Assembly (NCBI GenBank): GCA_014281115.1
Contig: JACONQ010000016.1
Location: forward strand, 744,001 to 808,000
Direction of reading: 5' to 3'
Origin: Laburnicola sp. R22_1
Lineage: Eukaryota; Ascomycota; Dothideomycetes; Pleosporales; Didymosphaeriaceae
Length of the DNA stretch: 64,000 bases
Under the pieces are notes generated by a model. That model was not told the DNA's origin and ran no database searches. It was given only the letters and a program-made list of their open reading frames with translations. Positions 12,581 through 24,300 of the stretch are shown piece after piece (the first letter of the stretch is position 1; each line of letters starts with the position of its first letter). The translations under genes and the position numbers were made by a program.

Positions 12581-15500
12581 CATTTTTCGCAACCCCAAGC
12601 TAGACTAGTTAACCTCTGCAGTCCTTGCTTCTACTAGCAACTCTATCTCCACTATCCTGCGTACTAATTATATTAGTTCTGTCCAGCAATTGTTTACGTA
12701 AGGCTGGCTATGGTTTATAGAGGAACTGCACTCTAGATTAAACTAGTATCTTATACTGTTTGCTGTCCATATTAGGGGGCCGCTCTAGCTTATAGCCCTT
12801 AATACTGCCCTTGTTATAATTAAGAGCTACTACAAAACGCTCTAGACAACCTTCGCTACTAATAGGGATGTTAGTGTGTAGATAGTCTAGCTGTTCTATG
12901 CCAAAGAGCTCCACGTTGTAGAGCTTCCGCCAGATAATAAACACAGTCTGGCGGCTACAGTGCAGTAAGACTAGACAACTCCCTTTAACCTGCGCACTAA
13001 GCCTAGGTAGAGAGTATTAGTCTATTAAGTTAATAAGGAGGACCACGTGCTATTCATTGTCATACACTATATCATCTCTAATAGCTAGTTGGCTAGTGTG
13101 CTTATGCGCGAGTTAGCTATGTTCTACGCCGCCTTAATCCACAGCCAGAATCTGTTGTCTTAGGTGCAGCCTCTGCCCATCTAGTATTGCAACTTCTCTC
13201 TTTGGCAGAGATAGCAAGTCTAGGTTAAGGAGCACTAGAGGCAACTTAGCTACTGGCTTACGCAGCTGTAGACAAGCTAACTAGTAGAGCTACCCTGCGA
13301 TAAGCCGCGGCCCGCTACCCTATCTAGAGAGGCAGATGTACGAATATTTAAGGTTGGCGGCCTACTATATACTAAGCTGCAGTAGTTCTGCAAAGCGTAT
13401 AGAGTAACGCTCTTTGTTGCCCTGCTTGCGGCCTTCTAAGCCACACACTTCCGCCTTACTAGCTAAGATAATGCAACCATTAGCACTGCAAATGCCAACT
13501 AGAATTAGTAGGAGGTTAAAGACCTAATTGGCTTCTTTATAAACATGCAGTGTCTCTATATTATAATTAGCAACGAGTTGTTTAAAGAGCTAGTTTAACA
13601 GGTCTAGGCAGTAGCGGTCGCATCCCTGGCCAACTAGGACGTTCCCTTTAAGAGCATTGTCTCTTAGCTTAAGAACAACAGAGACCTATCTCACCACCCA
13701 CTCTTCTAGCTTGTCTTCGTCGTGCACTCTCAGCAAGACTTAGGACAGCTGGCGCTAGAGGGCGTAAAGACAGAGGGCTTATATAGCGCAGCAACGTCGA
13801 GGTTCAATCTTAAATTCCACCTCTTCCTAGAGCCAAGCGGCCTATAAGGCAACATCTTCTTCTTAACCGACCTGTATGCGCCTAAGACGATTAACAATAT
13901 GCTATCGCTCTTCTATAGCGTCCTTAAAGGGTGTTTAAGGGAGCCGAAGGCAGCAGTCGCCTCCCTACCATTGCTAACCAAGGCCAGCTACTCTAAGCTC
14001 AACAAGATGGGGCTCGTTTAGGTGGAGAAGACCACCTACCCGCGTGAGTTAAGCATTGTTAATCTCTTCTACTAGCAAGCGTCTACTTGTCCGTCAAGAA
14101 TCGCTGTTAAAGACGCTATGGCGAAGATAAGCTACGCCCAGCTAGACAAGGCGTCTAACGTCCTCGCTCAGTGGCTAAGAAGATAGTCGCTCGCTTCGGA
14201 GACTCTGGTTAGCATGTTTGCGAGTCGGTCCTGCCAGATAATTATTATATTCCTAGGTATTCTAAAGGCTAATCTGGCCTACCTACTATTTAATGTCAAG
14301 ACACCAGCAAGGCGGATAGAAGCTATTCTTTCCTCGCTTCTAGGTAAAGACCAGAGGGTCATCTTTGTGGGGGCGGACGACCAGCCTCCTAGCGTTAAGC
14401 TGAGCACTGTTGAGTTCGTGCGCATCACGCAAGCACTGGACGAGCAGGCCGACAATGGGCTCGCTCCTTGAGGGTCTGCGACGGCTGCTGCCAGGCCTTT
14501 AGCGACCAGCCTCGCCTACGTCATGTTCACCTCTAGGTTGATGGGCCAGCCCAAGGGGGTCATAGTGGAGCATCGCGGCATTGTGCGCCTGGTGAGAGAC
14601 AACAATCTTGTGCAGCACCTGCCGGCCTCGCGAGTCATGGCGCACATGGCAAACCTTGCGTTTGACGGCTCCACATGGGAGATTTACGCCTGTCTCATGA
14701 ACGGCGGGACGCTGATCTGCGTCGACGCCATGACAGTGCTGGATCCGGAGGCCATGCTTAAGATGGTCGATCAGCACGACATTCAGATGACAATGCTTAC
14801 GCCAGCCCTGCTCAGACAGTATACTGTTGAAACGCCTACGACGATTGCCGCGCTCGACACTCTCTGGGTTGGAGGCGAAGCATTGCATCCGCGAGACCTG
14901 CTCGCGGCGGGAAAGGTTCTGACAGGAAGGCTTATCAACTGCTACGGTCCTACCGAGAACACATGCATCAGCACAACTTTTCTTCTGTCGAACGATGAGA
15001 AATGCACGAACAGCGTGCCCATTGGCCGCGCGCTCAGCAACTCTGGCGCCCACGGACTTGGAGCTTCGACTTGTTCCGCTCGGGGTCGTTGGAGAGCTCG
15101 TGGTCACAGGCGACAGTCTGGCGCGAGGATACACTGACCCTCAGCGCAACGCCAATCGCTTTGTCTTGGTCACAATTGGCGGTCAGATAGTCAAGGCCTA
15201 TCAAACAGGCGATTATGTCCGCCATCGCCCTACAGATGGTCAGCTGGAGTTCCTTGGCCGGATGGACGGACAGATCAAGATCTGGGGCCAGCGTGTCGAG
15301 CTGGGCGAGATCAAGCACGTCCTCCGCAGCCACAGGTCTGTACGCGATGCGGTGACTGTGCTGCAACAGCACGAAGGTGATGAGGCCTGGCTCGCTAGCT
15401 TTGTCACAGTCCACGAAGGCACTGCGGAGGTCGACAAGCCGCTTGGCGATGGCGATGAATCACAGCACGTGGACATATGGGAGGAGCAGTTCGACTCCGA

Positions 15501-17040
15501 CGTCTACTCGCCGATTGGCAATGTTCGGCCCAAGAGCATTGGGCGAGACTTCATCGGGTGGACGTCCATGTACGATGGCAGCGAGATAGACAAGGCGGAG
15601 ATGAACGAGTGGCTGGACGACACAATCGACACGATGCTCAACGGCCATCGACCCGGCAACGTCCTCAAGATCAGATTGGGAACCGGCATGATCCTCTTCA
15701 ACCTGGGCGACGAGCTGCAGAGCTATGTTGGCCTCAACCTGTTAAGAAAGGCGGTTGAGTTCATCGCGGAGACAGCCAAGTCGATTCCTGCACTAGCGGG
15801 TAAGGTCCGCATGCACAAGGCCACGGCAGCAGAGGTTGGTCGGCTGGAGGGGCGGATGGCTGCGAACCTTGTCGTCATGAACTCGGTCGTGCAGTACTTC
15901 CCGAGCCAGGACTACCTATTCAAGGTCGTGCAAGAGCTGCTCGAGCTCGAGGGCGTGCGCACCCTCTTCTTTGGCGATGTCCGGTCTCACGCGCTGCACT
16001 GAGAGTTCCTGGCCACCTGAGCGCTACGCATGGCCGGCGACAAGGCAGCAAAGGCTGATGTCCGACGCATGATGGCCGACATGGAGCGAGTGGAGCTGGA
16101 GCTGCTGGTTGACCCAGCCTTCTTCACCGCCCTGGCAGGTCGCCTGCCAGACCTTGTGGAGCATGTCGAGATCCTGCTGAAGAAGATGAAGGCGACCAAC
16201 GAGCTCAGCTGCTACCAGTACGCCGCCGTGGTCCACGTTAGGCATTAACATGGGCAAAGGCATGAGATTCAACACGTCGAGCACAACGAATGGATCGACT
16301 TTGTGGAGCGCAAGCTGGACCGCCAGTCTCTTTTGTAGCAGCTGAAGAGTCTCTCCAGCGCGCCTACAGTGGCTGTGAGCAACATTCCCCACAGCAAGAA
16401 CATTGCGAGCTGGTGCCTTGTTGAGTCGCTGGACGGGCCTGAGGCAGAGACGCTTGATGCCCCAGGCTGGGTCTTGTTGGTGCGTCAGCAAGCGCAGCGT
16501 TGCCCGTCCCTGTCTGCCACCGATCTGGCTGAGCTGGCGCGAGAATCGAGCTGCCGCGTCGAGATTAGCTGGAACAGGCAGTACTCCCAGCGCGGAGGCC
16601 TTGACGCCATCTTCCATCGATACCAGCCGCGAGTGGGAGAGAACAGGGTGATGTTCTAATTCCCTACCAACTACGCAGAGCGGCCGCTGCACAGTCTTAG
16701 TAGTAAGCTGTTGCGGCAGCACTTCCTGTAGAAAACCCAGCAGCAGCTGCTTGAGATGCTGCAGGCGCAGCTGCCGGCTTACATGGTGCCCCAGAGCATC
16801 ACTGTCCTGGACGCGATGCTGATCAACCAGAACGGCAAGGTGGATCGCCAGGCGCTCGCGCAACGAAGACAGGAACAAGCAGTCAGCCGAGGGCTGGTGC
16901 AGCAGCCGACTTCAGAGGCGGAGCGGAGGATGCAGCAGCTGTGGGCGCGCGTGCTGGGCATCGAGCTGGAGAGCATCGGGCTGGACGACAGCTTCTTCCG
17001 CCTGGGCGGCGACTCGATCGCGGCCATGAAGCTGGTCGGC
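10210..17040 (+). repeat. Right copy of tandem bimodule duplication
   Basis: This is the partner of 1-9,310. Homology ends just after the carrier domain at about 17,040, where the left copy runs into an ordinary C domain and the right copy into the terminal C-like domain. RIP-type change declines along this copy: dense to about 12,000, thinner to 14,450, scattered single stops to about 16,740, none seen after that. Confidence 0.83.
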
Positions 17041-17050
17041 GAGGCTCATC
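12590..17050 (+). pseudogene. NRPS module 4: C-A-NMT-T, right copy, least decayed
   Basis: The condensation domain starts near 12,660 (HYxxSNS relic near 13,060). From about 14,460 long open stretches appear: A3 to A5 at 14,523-15,045 (FDGSTWEIY, then YGPTE), then after a frame change A6-A8 at 15,046-15,450 and an N-methyltransferase at about 15,470-16,245. The SAM loop reads LKIRLGTGM, where LEIGxGTGM is the family pattern. Stops near 16,000, 16,018, 16,246, 16,336, 16,660 and 16,732 are all explained by one C-to-T or G-to-A change. Pocket residues read directly at the usual eight positions are D-G-W-M-W-G-C-C. I cannot assign the substrate from these. Confidence 0.88.
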
Positions 17051-18510
17051 GACAAGGCCTCCGGCTGATCGTTGCCGACGTGTTCAATCAGCCTGATCTC
17101 GAGCATCTCGCCCGTGTCCAACGTTCTTCTTTCACTGATCCTGCAGATTCAGTAAGACCTTTCTCCCTGCTTCCCCCTGGCGTCAAAGAGAGTCTCTTTT
17201 CTCTTTTGCACCTCGACAGCACGGCAATACAACACGACAATGTCGTCGACATCCTTCCAACTACCTATGCGCAACACCTTTTCATCACTCGAGGGGTTGC
17301 GGATCCCCGTGTTGCCTTCAACTACGTTTTCCTCGATCTGGGGCAACACCTGGACGTAGCGCGACTTAAAAACAGCTGTTGGAAGCTCATTGATCACTTC
17401 CAAATTCTCCGTACTCAGTTTGCCTTTTCTCAAGGTAGACTGTGGCAAATCGTTCTCCGGGATATTGGGCTTCCTTTCACCACATTCAACGTCGACGGAC
17501 AGGTAGACAAAGAGCTACACGAGATTTGCATGGCCGATGTGAAACAAGTAGATCCACTCGAACTTCCTATTTCCTTCTCACTTGTTCGAAGTGGGTCCGT
17601 GGAGAACCGGCTGATCGTTCGACTTTCTCATGCTCAGTATGACGGTGTTTGTCTTCCCATCATCCTGGAAACGCTTGTCTCCATCTACCATCAGAAACCT
17701 CTGCATCCCACTGTAGGCTTCCCGACCTACCTTGCGTATGCTCGTAAGCAGGACATGGCGTCAAGTCGTTATTGGCGCAATCTCCTTCGAGGTTCACGCC
17801 TCACCAAGGCTACTGCGAAAATTTGCCCTAAGGTACCGGAGGCCACTCCACGCATGATCGTAGCAAACATGTCCATCGACGCTCCTTGTCTTCCCCAGCA
17901 CCTGACAACTGCCTCTCTCGTCAGCTCTGCTTGGGCTGTGGTTCTCTCAAGCATCACTGGCGACGAGGACGTTGTGTACGGACAACTGGTTGCTGGTCGT
18001 AACTCGGATATTCCTGGAATCGCAGAGATAGTTGGACCTTGTCTGAATGAGGTTCCAGTCAGAGCTGTCACATCTCCTACCAAAACGTCGGAAGAACTCA
18101 TACAATCTGTCCAAAATCAGTATGTCTCACTTGGACAGTCGGACGCCATGGGTTTAGACGAAATTGTCCGACAGTGTACAGACTGGCCCGCAGGATCTAT
18201 GTTGGATTCGGTGGTCCAGCACCAGAACATCGATATGGAGCATCAAACTCATTTTGCAGGCTCAGCCGCCAAGGTCCAATGGTTCATCAATCCCTTCGTA
18301 GTGGCGCCCAAGTTGATGGTCGTTTCGCAACCAGAGGGTGATAAGCTCAAACTTGCCGTAGCTGGGAACACAGACATGGTAGCAGCCGATATGGTACCCT
18401 GGCTACTTGACGTTCTGGTTGAAACGATCACAGCACTCTCATCCAACCTCGATGTCCCCCTTGCTTCATGCAAATCGTCCTTGCCGGCTTGCGCTTCAAG
18501 TGCTGGCTAA
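16756..18510 (+). pseudogene. NRPS C-terminus: end of A, carrier domain, terminal C-like domain (584 codons open)
   Basis: This is the only long open part of the NRPS. Residues about 1-30 carry the end of the adenylation domain with NGKVDR. Residues about 55-115 are a carrier domain with LGGDSIAAM (Ser attachment site intact). Residues about 150-575 form a condensation-type domain whose active site reads SHAQYDG. In fungal NRPSs that variant marks the terminal C-like domain that releases or cyclises the peptide. The first Met shown is internal to the original frame, not a true start. No sequence after 17,050 is duplicated in the window, which fits its freedom from RIP. It could still be transcribed, but lacks everything upstream. 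Confidence 0.88.
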
Positions 18511-19870
18511 AGGACACTGCATAATGGAGACTGCATCTAAGCTCTTGCTTTGGAAGTGCTTTCTTTTATCCAATGCATATTTCCAAATCTTTCTTTCCGC
18601 TCTCTCTTTCATTGCAGAGATCTGTTGATCCTCTTTTTCTCATTATGGTCACGGATGATTTGTTCGTTGCCGGATCGTTGTAAAATGGGGTGCCGAAGAC
18701 TTGTATTAGGTATTACAGATTACCACCACCCCAGCAACAGCTAATGTCCGCAACTTCGTACAAAGATCGCTGAAACCCGCAATTAGCTCCTGTAGCATGT
18801 ACTAGCTTGAACTGATCCTCTCTTTCTATCATAACGTTCTTGAATTTTCACGTGCTGCCCTATTTCCACGCACCCCTTGTATTATCGAGCATCCAATGCT
18901 GTTCTGACTCAACTAGGTGTTGAGTACACTTTTGAAGTTGATCTACTGTCAAGTTGTACCATTACTTCATCGGCCTTCGTGTCTTCTCCCGAGACGCAAG
19001 CGTGTCCATTGAGGCGCAGCACGGCAATGCAAGAAAGAAGCGCGATGCAGATGCTGAGAGCGTTGCAGGCGTCAGCACCATCCGCAGGCGCCAGATAGAG
19101 CTCGATATTAATGACATTGCGGCCGATGCAGCTTCGCCGATGCGTACTAAGATCAATGTCGACGAGGCTTTGAATAATGCGGAGAGGAGGGCAGCCAAGG
19201 CTGACTTGATCAGTCATGTCGAGACTCTTCTAGCCGGCAGGAGCTGGATTGCCAGGATACACTTTCCTAGAGGTTGATCGAACGGCCGAACGCTATGCGT
19301 TTGGTGGGTGGAGCACTCGTTCTATTGCAGGGTATCTATAAATTTTCTCAGGCACGCGAGGCGTTCCTGGGTATCTGCTCAACTTCTTTGATTGTCTCTA
19401 CTCTCGGGAGTAATAAGGTATCGGATCACATTCTTCCTATCGATACGGTTTCCCGATCTCGTACATTCTCATGCAACGCTTAGTCCTGCGACTAGGTTTG
19501 GAGACGTCTACATCCACACAAGACCCTCATACTGGCAAGCATACTTATGCCCGCGCTTTCCCATCCTTGGCTTCTATCTATACGCAATCGACCTCTCAAG
19601 CCACGTATCCCCAGCTTTCGCACAGTACGCAACAACCTCGCCCTCAATCGCAACCCATCCCCTTCCCCATCACCAGCTTCTGCGCCGCCTCGCTCGCCGT
19701 CCATTGCGAGTAAACGTTTCAATTTGGGCTTATGCTTTCAGGGCCTAGTTCATGTTTAAGGTTGTTGGTTGTAGACCTTGGTAGAGGTGGCGCTAGTGTG
19801 TGAGGCTCCGCTTAAGCTTCAACAGTATTGCCTCCAATCTACACAGAGGTACTTTAGTCGCTCAGGAACT
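18511..19870. other. Normal-composition spacer without recognised gene
   Basis: This stretch has ordinary base composition and no RIP signature. It follows the NRPS stop directly. Short open frames exist on both strands, but none has a domain I recognise. It may hold the NRPS 3' flank and decayed single-copy genes. Confidence 0.5.
18954..19277 (+). pseudogene. Unrecognised 107-codon open frame, possible gene fragment
   Basis: The frame is rich in charged residues in the middle and ends in SWIARIHFPRG, which is reminiscent of the early part of fungal aminoglycoside-phosphotransferase-like proteins (a W-x-x-R-I strand). That resemblance is weak and rests on a few residues. No splice partner that would extend the domain was evident downstream. 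Confidence 0.2.
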
Positions 19871-19874
19871 TGAT

Positions 19875-20655
19875 AGGCTCTTCTTCTTCGAACTCCGGCT
19901 GGCCAACTCACGCAGGTTGGACATTAATGAGAAGCAGGTGACTGTTGAACACATACTTGAGCTGGTTGTGTGAGGATTTTTCCCTCGGCTCGCAGATGTG
20001 GCTGATATGGCCAATTCTTTGCGCAATGAGCGCGGTCTAGGCCATGTTGGCACAAACTGGGCTAGTACGTTTGTTGCGCGTCAACCAGAGCTCAAAGTAA
20101 AGTTTAATCGCAAGTACGACTACAAGAGAGCCCTCTGCAAGAATTCTAGGATTATATAAGGCTAGTTCAGCTTAGTAGCTAATATTAAAGCTAAGTATAG
20201 CATCTAAAATAACAACATATATAACTTCAATAAGACAGGCTTTATAATAGGTTAGATATCCTATAAACCAGTTATTACAGCTTTAGATTAATAAAAATAA
20301 CTAAAATAAGTCTAATTAGGTAACTAGAAGTGGGTAATAGTTATCCAGGGCATTCATGCTATAGGGTAGGCTATTACCTTACTGGCTAGTATAAAGAGGA
20401 GGATCTTCCTAAGAATTAGGTTATTAGAGTCTTAAATAATAGCTAGACTACTAATAAGCTTATTTTTAAGTAGTTAAAGTGCTTTAACGCGTAGAAGCAT
20501 ACTATAGGCATGCACTACCTACTAGTTATTAATAGCTATAAGAGTTATAACTTATTTTAACTTTTAAAATTATAATAAGGATAATAAGATTATAACTATT
20601 TATATACCTTCTTACTTATTGCACCTTATATAGCCACTTAATATTAGTGTTAGAT
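19875..20655 (+). pseudogene. Remnant of pogo/Tigger-like transposase
   Basis: The reading is VEHILELVV, then MANSLRNERGLGHVG and FNRKYDYKRAL, the CENP-B/Tc5 helix-turn-helix part of fungal pogo-like transposases. DDE_1 core relics follow: YNFNKTGF (first Asp now Asn), VINSYKSYN at the second catalytic site (Asp to Asn), and a truncated end near 20,655. The first 280 bases have normal composition. RIP-type stops begin abruptly near 20,150. No terminal inverted repeats were found. The end is cut about 160 bp before the Copia element. Confidence 0.78.
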
Positions 20656-20813
20656 AGAATAAGCTGCGGTGAGGTCAGATCTATACAATCGAGTAGGGAC
20701 TACTTGGCTTAGTATACTAGCGAAATGTCTAAACTAGCTAAACACAGACGAGGAGACAAGACAACAATTATTAATATTATTAAGTTGCATTAACATCTAC
20801 TTATTATACTATT

Positions 20814-21032
20814 TATTAGATTGGATAGGTAATCCGAACAACTATCGTGAGTGGCAGGAGAGAGATAAAACAGCCCCTACCTAAATAGGGATAGTATAGA
20901 GGATTAGCCAAGAACCAAAACACCGCACAAGCAGACCGCTAGACAGAGGACACCCAAAAAGAACAAGAACAACTAATATTGCACATTATTAAGATATAGA
21001 CTTTATTCATTAATAAACCCTATAATCTGACA
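20814..21032 (+). repeat. 5' LTR of Copia-1 (219 bp)
   Basis: Pairs with 25,476-25,694. Differences between the two are almost all C/T or G/A. Less altered than the 3' LTR in its first 60 bases. Confidence 0.9.
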
Positions 21033-21359
21033 ATTAAGAGTCTTAGTGCCTCTACCTTAAACACCGGAACAACCAGAACGCCAATACAACTCGAGCCGAA
21101 ACGATGCAACGTCGCACAGAACGATAAAAATCCATTAAGATGTTAACTACCCCGAATCGCGACCCCACAGTAATCCTTATGGACCATACCCAGTGGATTA
21201 AGTAGATCGCACAACTGGAGTCGAAGTGTGTGTTGTTGAACGTCTGGTCGAAGATCGACCCCAAATAGATGGCCCAGCCACTCGCCGAAGCTATCGCCCT
21301 AATTAGGCCCTTAATAGCCAACTATTAACCAGCTACAGCGGCGATAAACCAATATTAAA

Positions 21360-24300
21360 CCTAATACTAAGCGAATTATGGGCAGCACGCAGTGATACCC
21401 CCATTTGTACTGGCTTAACTGTCTAACCTCTTAAACGCTAGCAAGACCTCATACAAAGATGACGTAGACGACTTTAAGTCTATTTTTAAAGAATATAAGG
21501 TTCTTAATCAGAAATATTAATAAGAACAAACCCACTTCTCTTAGGTTACTAACTTTATTTGGATGATAGTATTCTTACACCTATTCACTAATTGCTGCAA
21601 GCCGTCCCAACTATATTAAAGCTAGATAATCAAACTCGCCGCTACTATAGGCGTGAGATTAGAGGATAAGCTTAATAAAGCAAGGGAATGATACCAAGCA
21701 GCCCTTAAACTAATAAGGACAATAGCCTATTAGGACACCTGGCTTACTAAAGTAGACCACGCGGTTATAGAAGCCAAAGCGACTAGTGTACCTAACTGCC
21801 TAAATAATTAATTTATTAAGAACGACTTTGTGAAAGCTACAGCAAAGAATTTCTAAGGATAGACAATCTTATTTATGGAAATTAGCCTTCTAGATCCTAT
21901 GGTAACGGCCACCGACATATTCCTATAATTTAGAAAACAAGCCAACCTACTATACCTAGCTAAGAGCAAATTGTCTAGAGCAGCCTTCGCAGCTAGAGGA
22001 CTAACCCTCGCTAGAAAAGAAGCTAATAATAATGCCAATACTAAACTAACTTATAAAAGAGGTCGCAACTAATATTAAAAGCGTAGTTATCGCGATAGTA
22101 ATACAATTAACTATATAACACAGAAGTGTAAGGCTTGTAATAGACTATATAATCTTAACAAGTGTTGGCATACAATACTAGAGACAGCGCCTCTAAATTA
22201 AAGAGCCTAAGATGGCGTTAAGAGAATGGCTTAAGAAAGGATTAGCAATAATGCTAAACTTTAGAAGGAAATACGCTCAGCGAAAAGGCCACAATTAAAG
22301 ACCTTAGCTTTTAAGAAGTCGCACTTAGCAACTCTAATAATAGAAGCTTCTATAGAGGAGTAACTATATAGAAGGCAAATTGGAGAGGTTAATATTGCAA
22401 TAGCCGTCGCCTCTTTTATAATAAAATAGTTAAGGTACCTACTTAAATAATTCTTTATTCTTAACTTAGGGACAACGTACTATATAGCAAATAATATTAG
22501 ACAATTCACAAACACTTAGCTACTCACACTAGGAGATTTCTTATAGGCAGAGAACTTACGCGTATAAATTATAGTATATAGCTTACTATATGTAAGAGTA
22601 AAGACTGTAGGCTTAACACGCCGTCTTTACCTTAGAGATGTGGCCTTCTGCTTAGACCTACACTATAACCTTGTCTTATTTAGAGTACTCTAATAATAAG
22701 GCCTATAGTGGGATACTAAGTTAAACCCTACTATACTATGCTAATATAACGATAGCGCTGTTACGCTTCTTAAAGAACAATACAGACAATGGGTTATTAA
22801 ATATAATAATATCTCTAAGCCAAAATTAACCTTTGTAACAACTAAAGCACGCATAATTAAGCCGCGATAATAAGTGAGCGGTGAGATGTGGCACAAATAA
22901 CTAGGACACTTAGGACCTTAGGCACTTAAGCACCTTGTATATTACTCTAAGGGGGTGAAGATTGTTAGCATTCCTACTGTTAAGTGCGACGTATGTGGAA
23001 GATTAAAGTCTAAGCGACAGATAAGAAGAACCTTCTAAACAATCCTAGAAGGTCTAGGAGAGTAAATAGCCCTAGACTTTTATAATTACAAAGAAGGGAG
23101 TAACATAAAGGAGAAGAGCCAAATGCTAATTATGTGTAGAGTTACTAGTATGCTATGGGATTTCTATTTTAAAGACAACTAACCTACCAGATTAATTATT
23201 AAAATCCTCCAAACATTTATTATATTTATGAAGAATTAATTTGAGATTATAGTCAAAGTCATTAAGACTAATAATAAGACATTTCGCTTAGCCAAAGCCT
23301 AGAGGTGGAGGGACGAGTAAGGTATAGCAGTTAAGCCCTTAGCACCTAATACCCAAGCCCAAAACGGCGGAGCTAAACGCTCAGAGGGTATAGTAAAGAA
23401 AAAAGCTCGTGCAATGCGCCTTAACGCGAATCTACTATGGGAAGTATGGCCTAAAGTGACTCGAACCGCCGTATACCTATACAATTAAACACCCAAGTAT
23501 TTAAATCACTAGAAGACGCCCTATAAAGCGTTCTTTACTGCTATCGCCTTTTAAAATAGGATAGTCACATTCCTACACAAACTAAACCAATCCTATCTAT
23601 AAGTATATAGCTATAAGGCCTTTGCCATAATAAATAATATAAAGTGTAGCAAAGGACGTCTATAAAGACTTAACCTAAAGGCATAAATTAAATACTTAGT
23701 GGATTACGTTTCCTTAAACATCTTTAGGATATGGATACTATTAATGGGCAAGGTTATTAGCACCTACAACGTAGTGTTTAACAAAGATAGCATCTTTAAT
23801 AGAGATATAAAACATATTATAGACAATCTTATATATAGTACTCTTAAAGAAATTACAACTTAGATTAGGATAATAGAGCTACCGCCTTTATTATTATAAT
23901 AGAACAATGCTACAAGTAGGTTCTATAAGGATAAAGTAATAGACGACTCTTTTTCTAAGTAAGTGGGGACACCCTAGTATAACGAGCGCGGGAAGAAGGT
24001 TATACTCTACCCAACGTCGCTAAGTACACTACTACTAGCAGCCTTATTAGCGCAACTAATAAGCTTAGATAAATATAAGTAGTGCCCCAACTCGCTGCCT
24101 AGCGCTAGAGATAATTAGAAGCTAGATCTAGCCCTGCCTTACTCTAAAGGAATATAGCCTGTTAAGAGAGCCCTTCTGCATAAAGAGGAAGGAAAGCTAG
24201 TTAATCTCTAGTTACCCCTCTCTTATAATCTAGACAGACTTTAATCTTTACTTAGTTTCTTACCTAGTAAAGCGAAAGCTACTATATTATAGACTATAGC

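Larger units (their letters stand above)
1..18510 (+). pseudogene. Multimodular NRPS, 3' part, RIP-degraded
   Basis: This is the downstream part of one large nonribosomal peptide synthetase; the 5' part lies left of the window. Domain order, read through many stops: end of C, A, T; C, A, NMT, T; C, A, T; C, A, NMT, T; terminal C-like domain. Landmarks seen: A3 motifs near 1,030-1,063, 6,780, 11,250 and 14,520; C-domain HHxxxDG relics near 5,320, 9,870 and 13,060; the A5 block YGPTE near 14,943; NGKVDR (A10) near 16,834; LGGDS of the carrier domain near 17,000; SHAQYDG near 17,630. Alternating plain and N-methylating modules, with a terminal C-like domain instead of a thioesterase, is known from fungal synthetases of N-methylated cyclic peptides. 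No introns are evident. Stops throughout, a 5-nt deletion and two insertions make it non-functional. The product is unknown. Confidence 0.93.

Noticed and set aside
14499..15134. 211-codon minus-strand frame opposite the adenylation domain
   Set aside because: Antisense shadow of the un-RIP'd A domain; the sense strand shows all A3-A5 motifs.
16024..16878. 284-codon minus-strand frame opposite the NMT and A10 region
   Set aside because: Shadow of GC-rich NRPS coding sequence; no domain in the antisense protein, and the sense reading is supported by the left copy.
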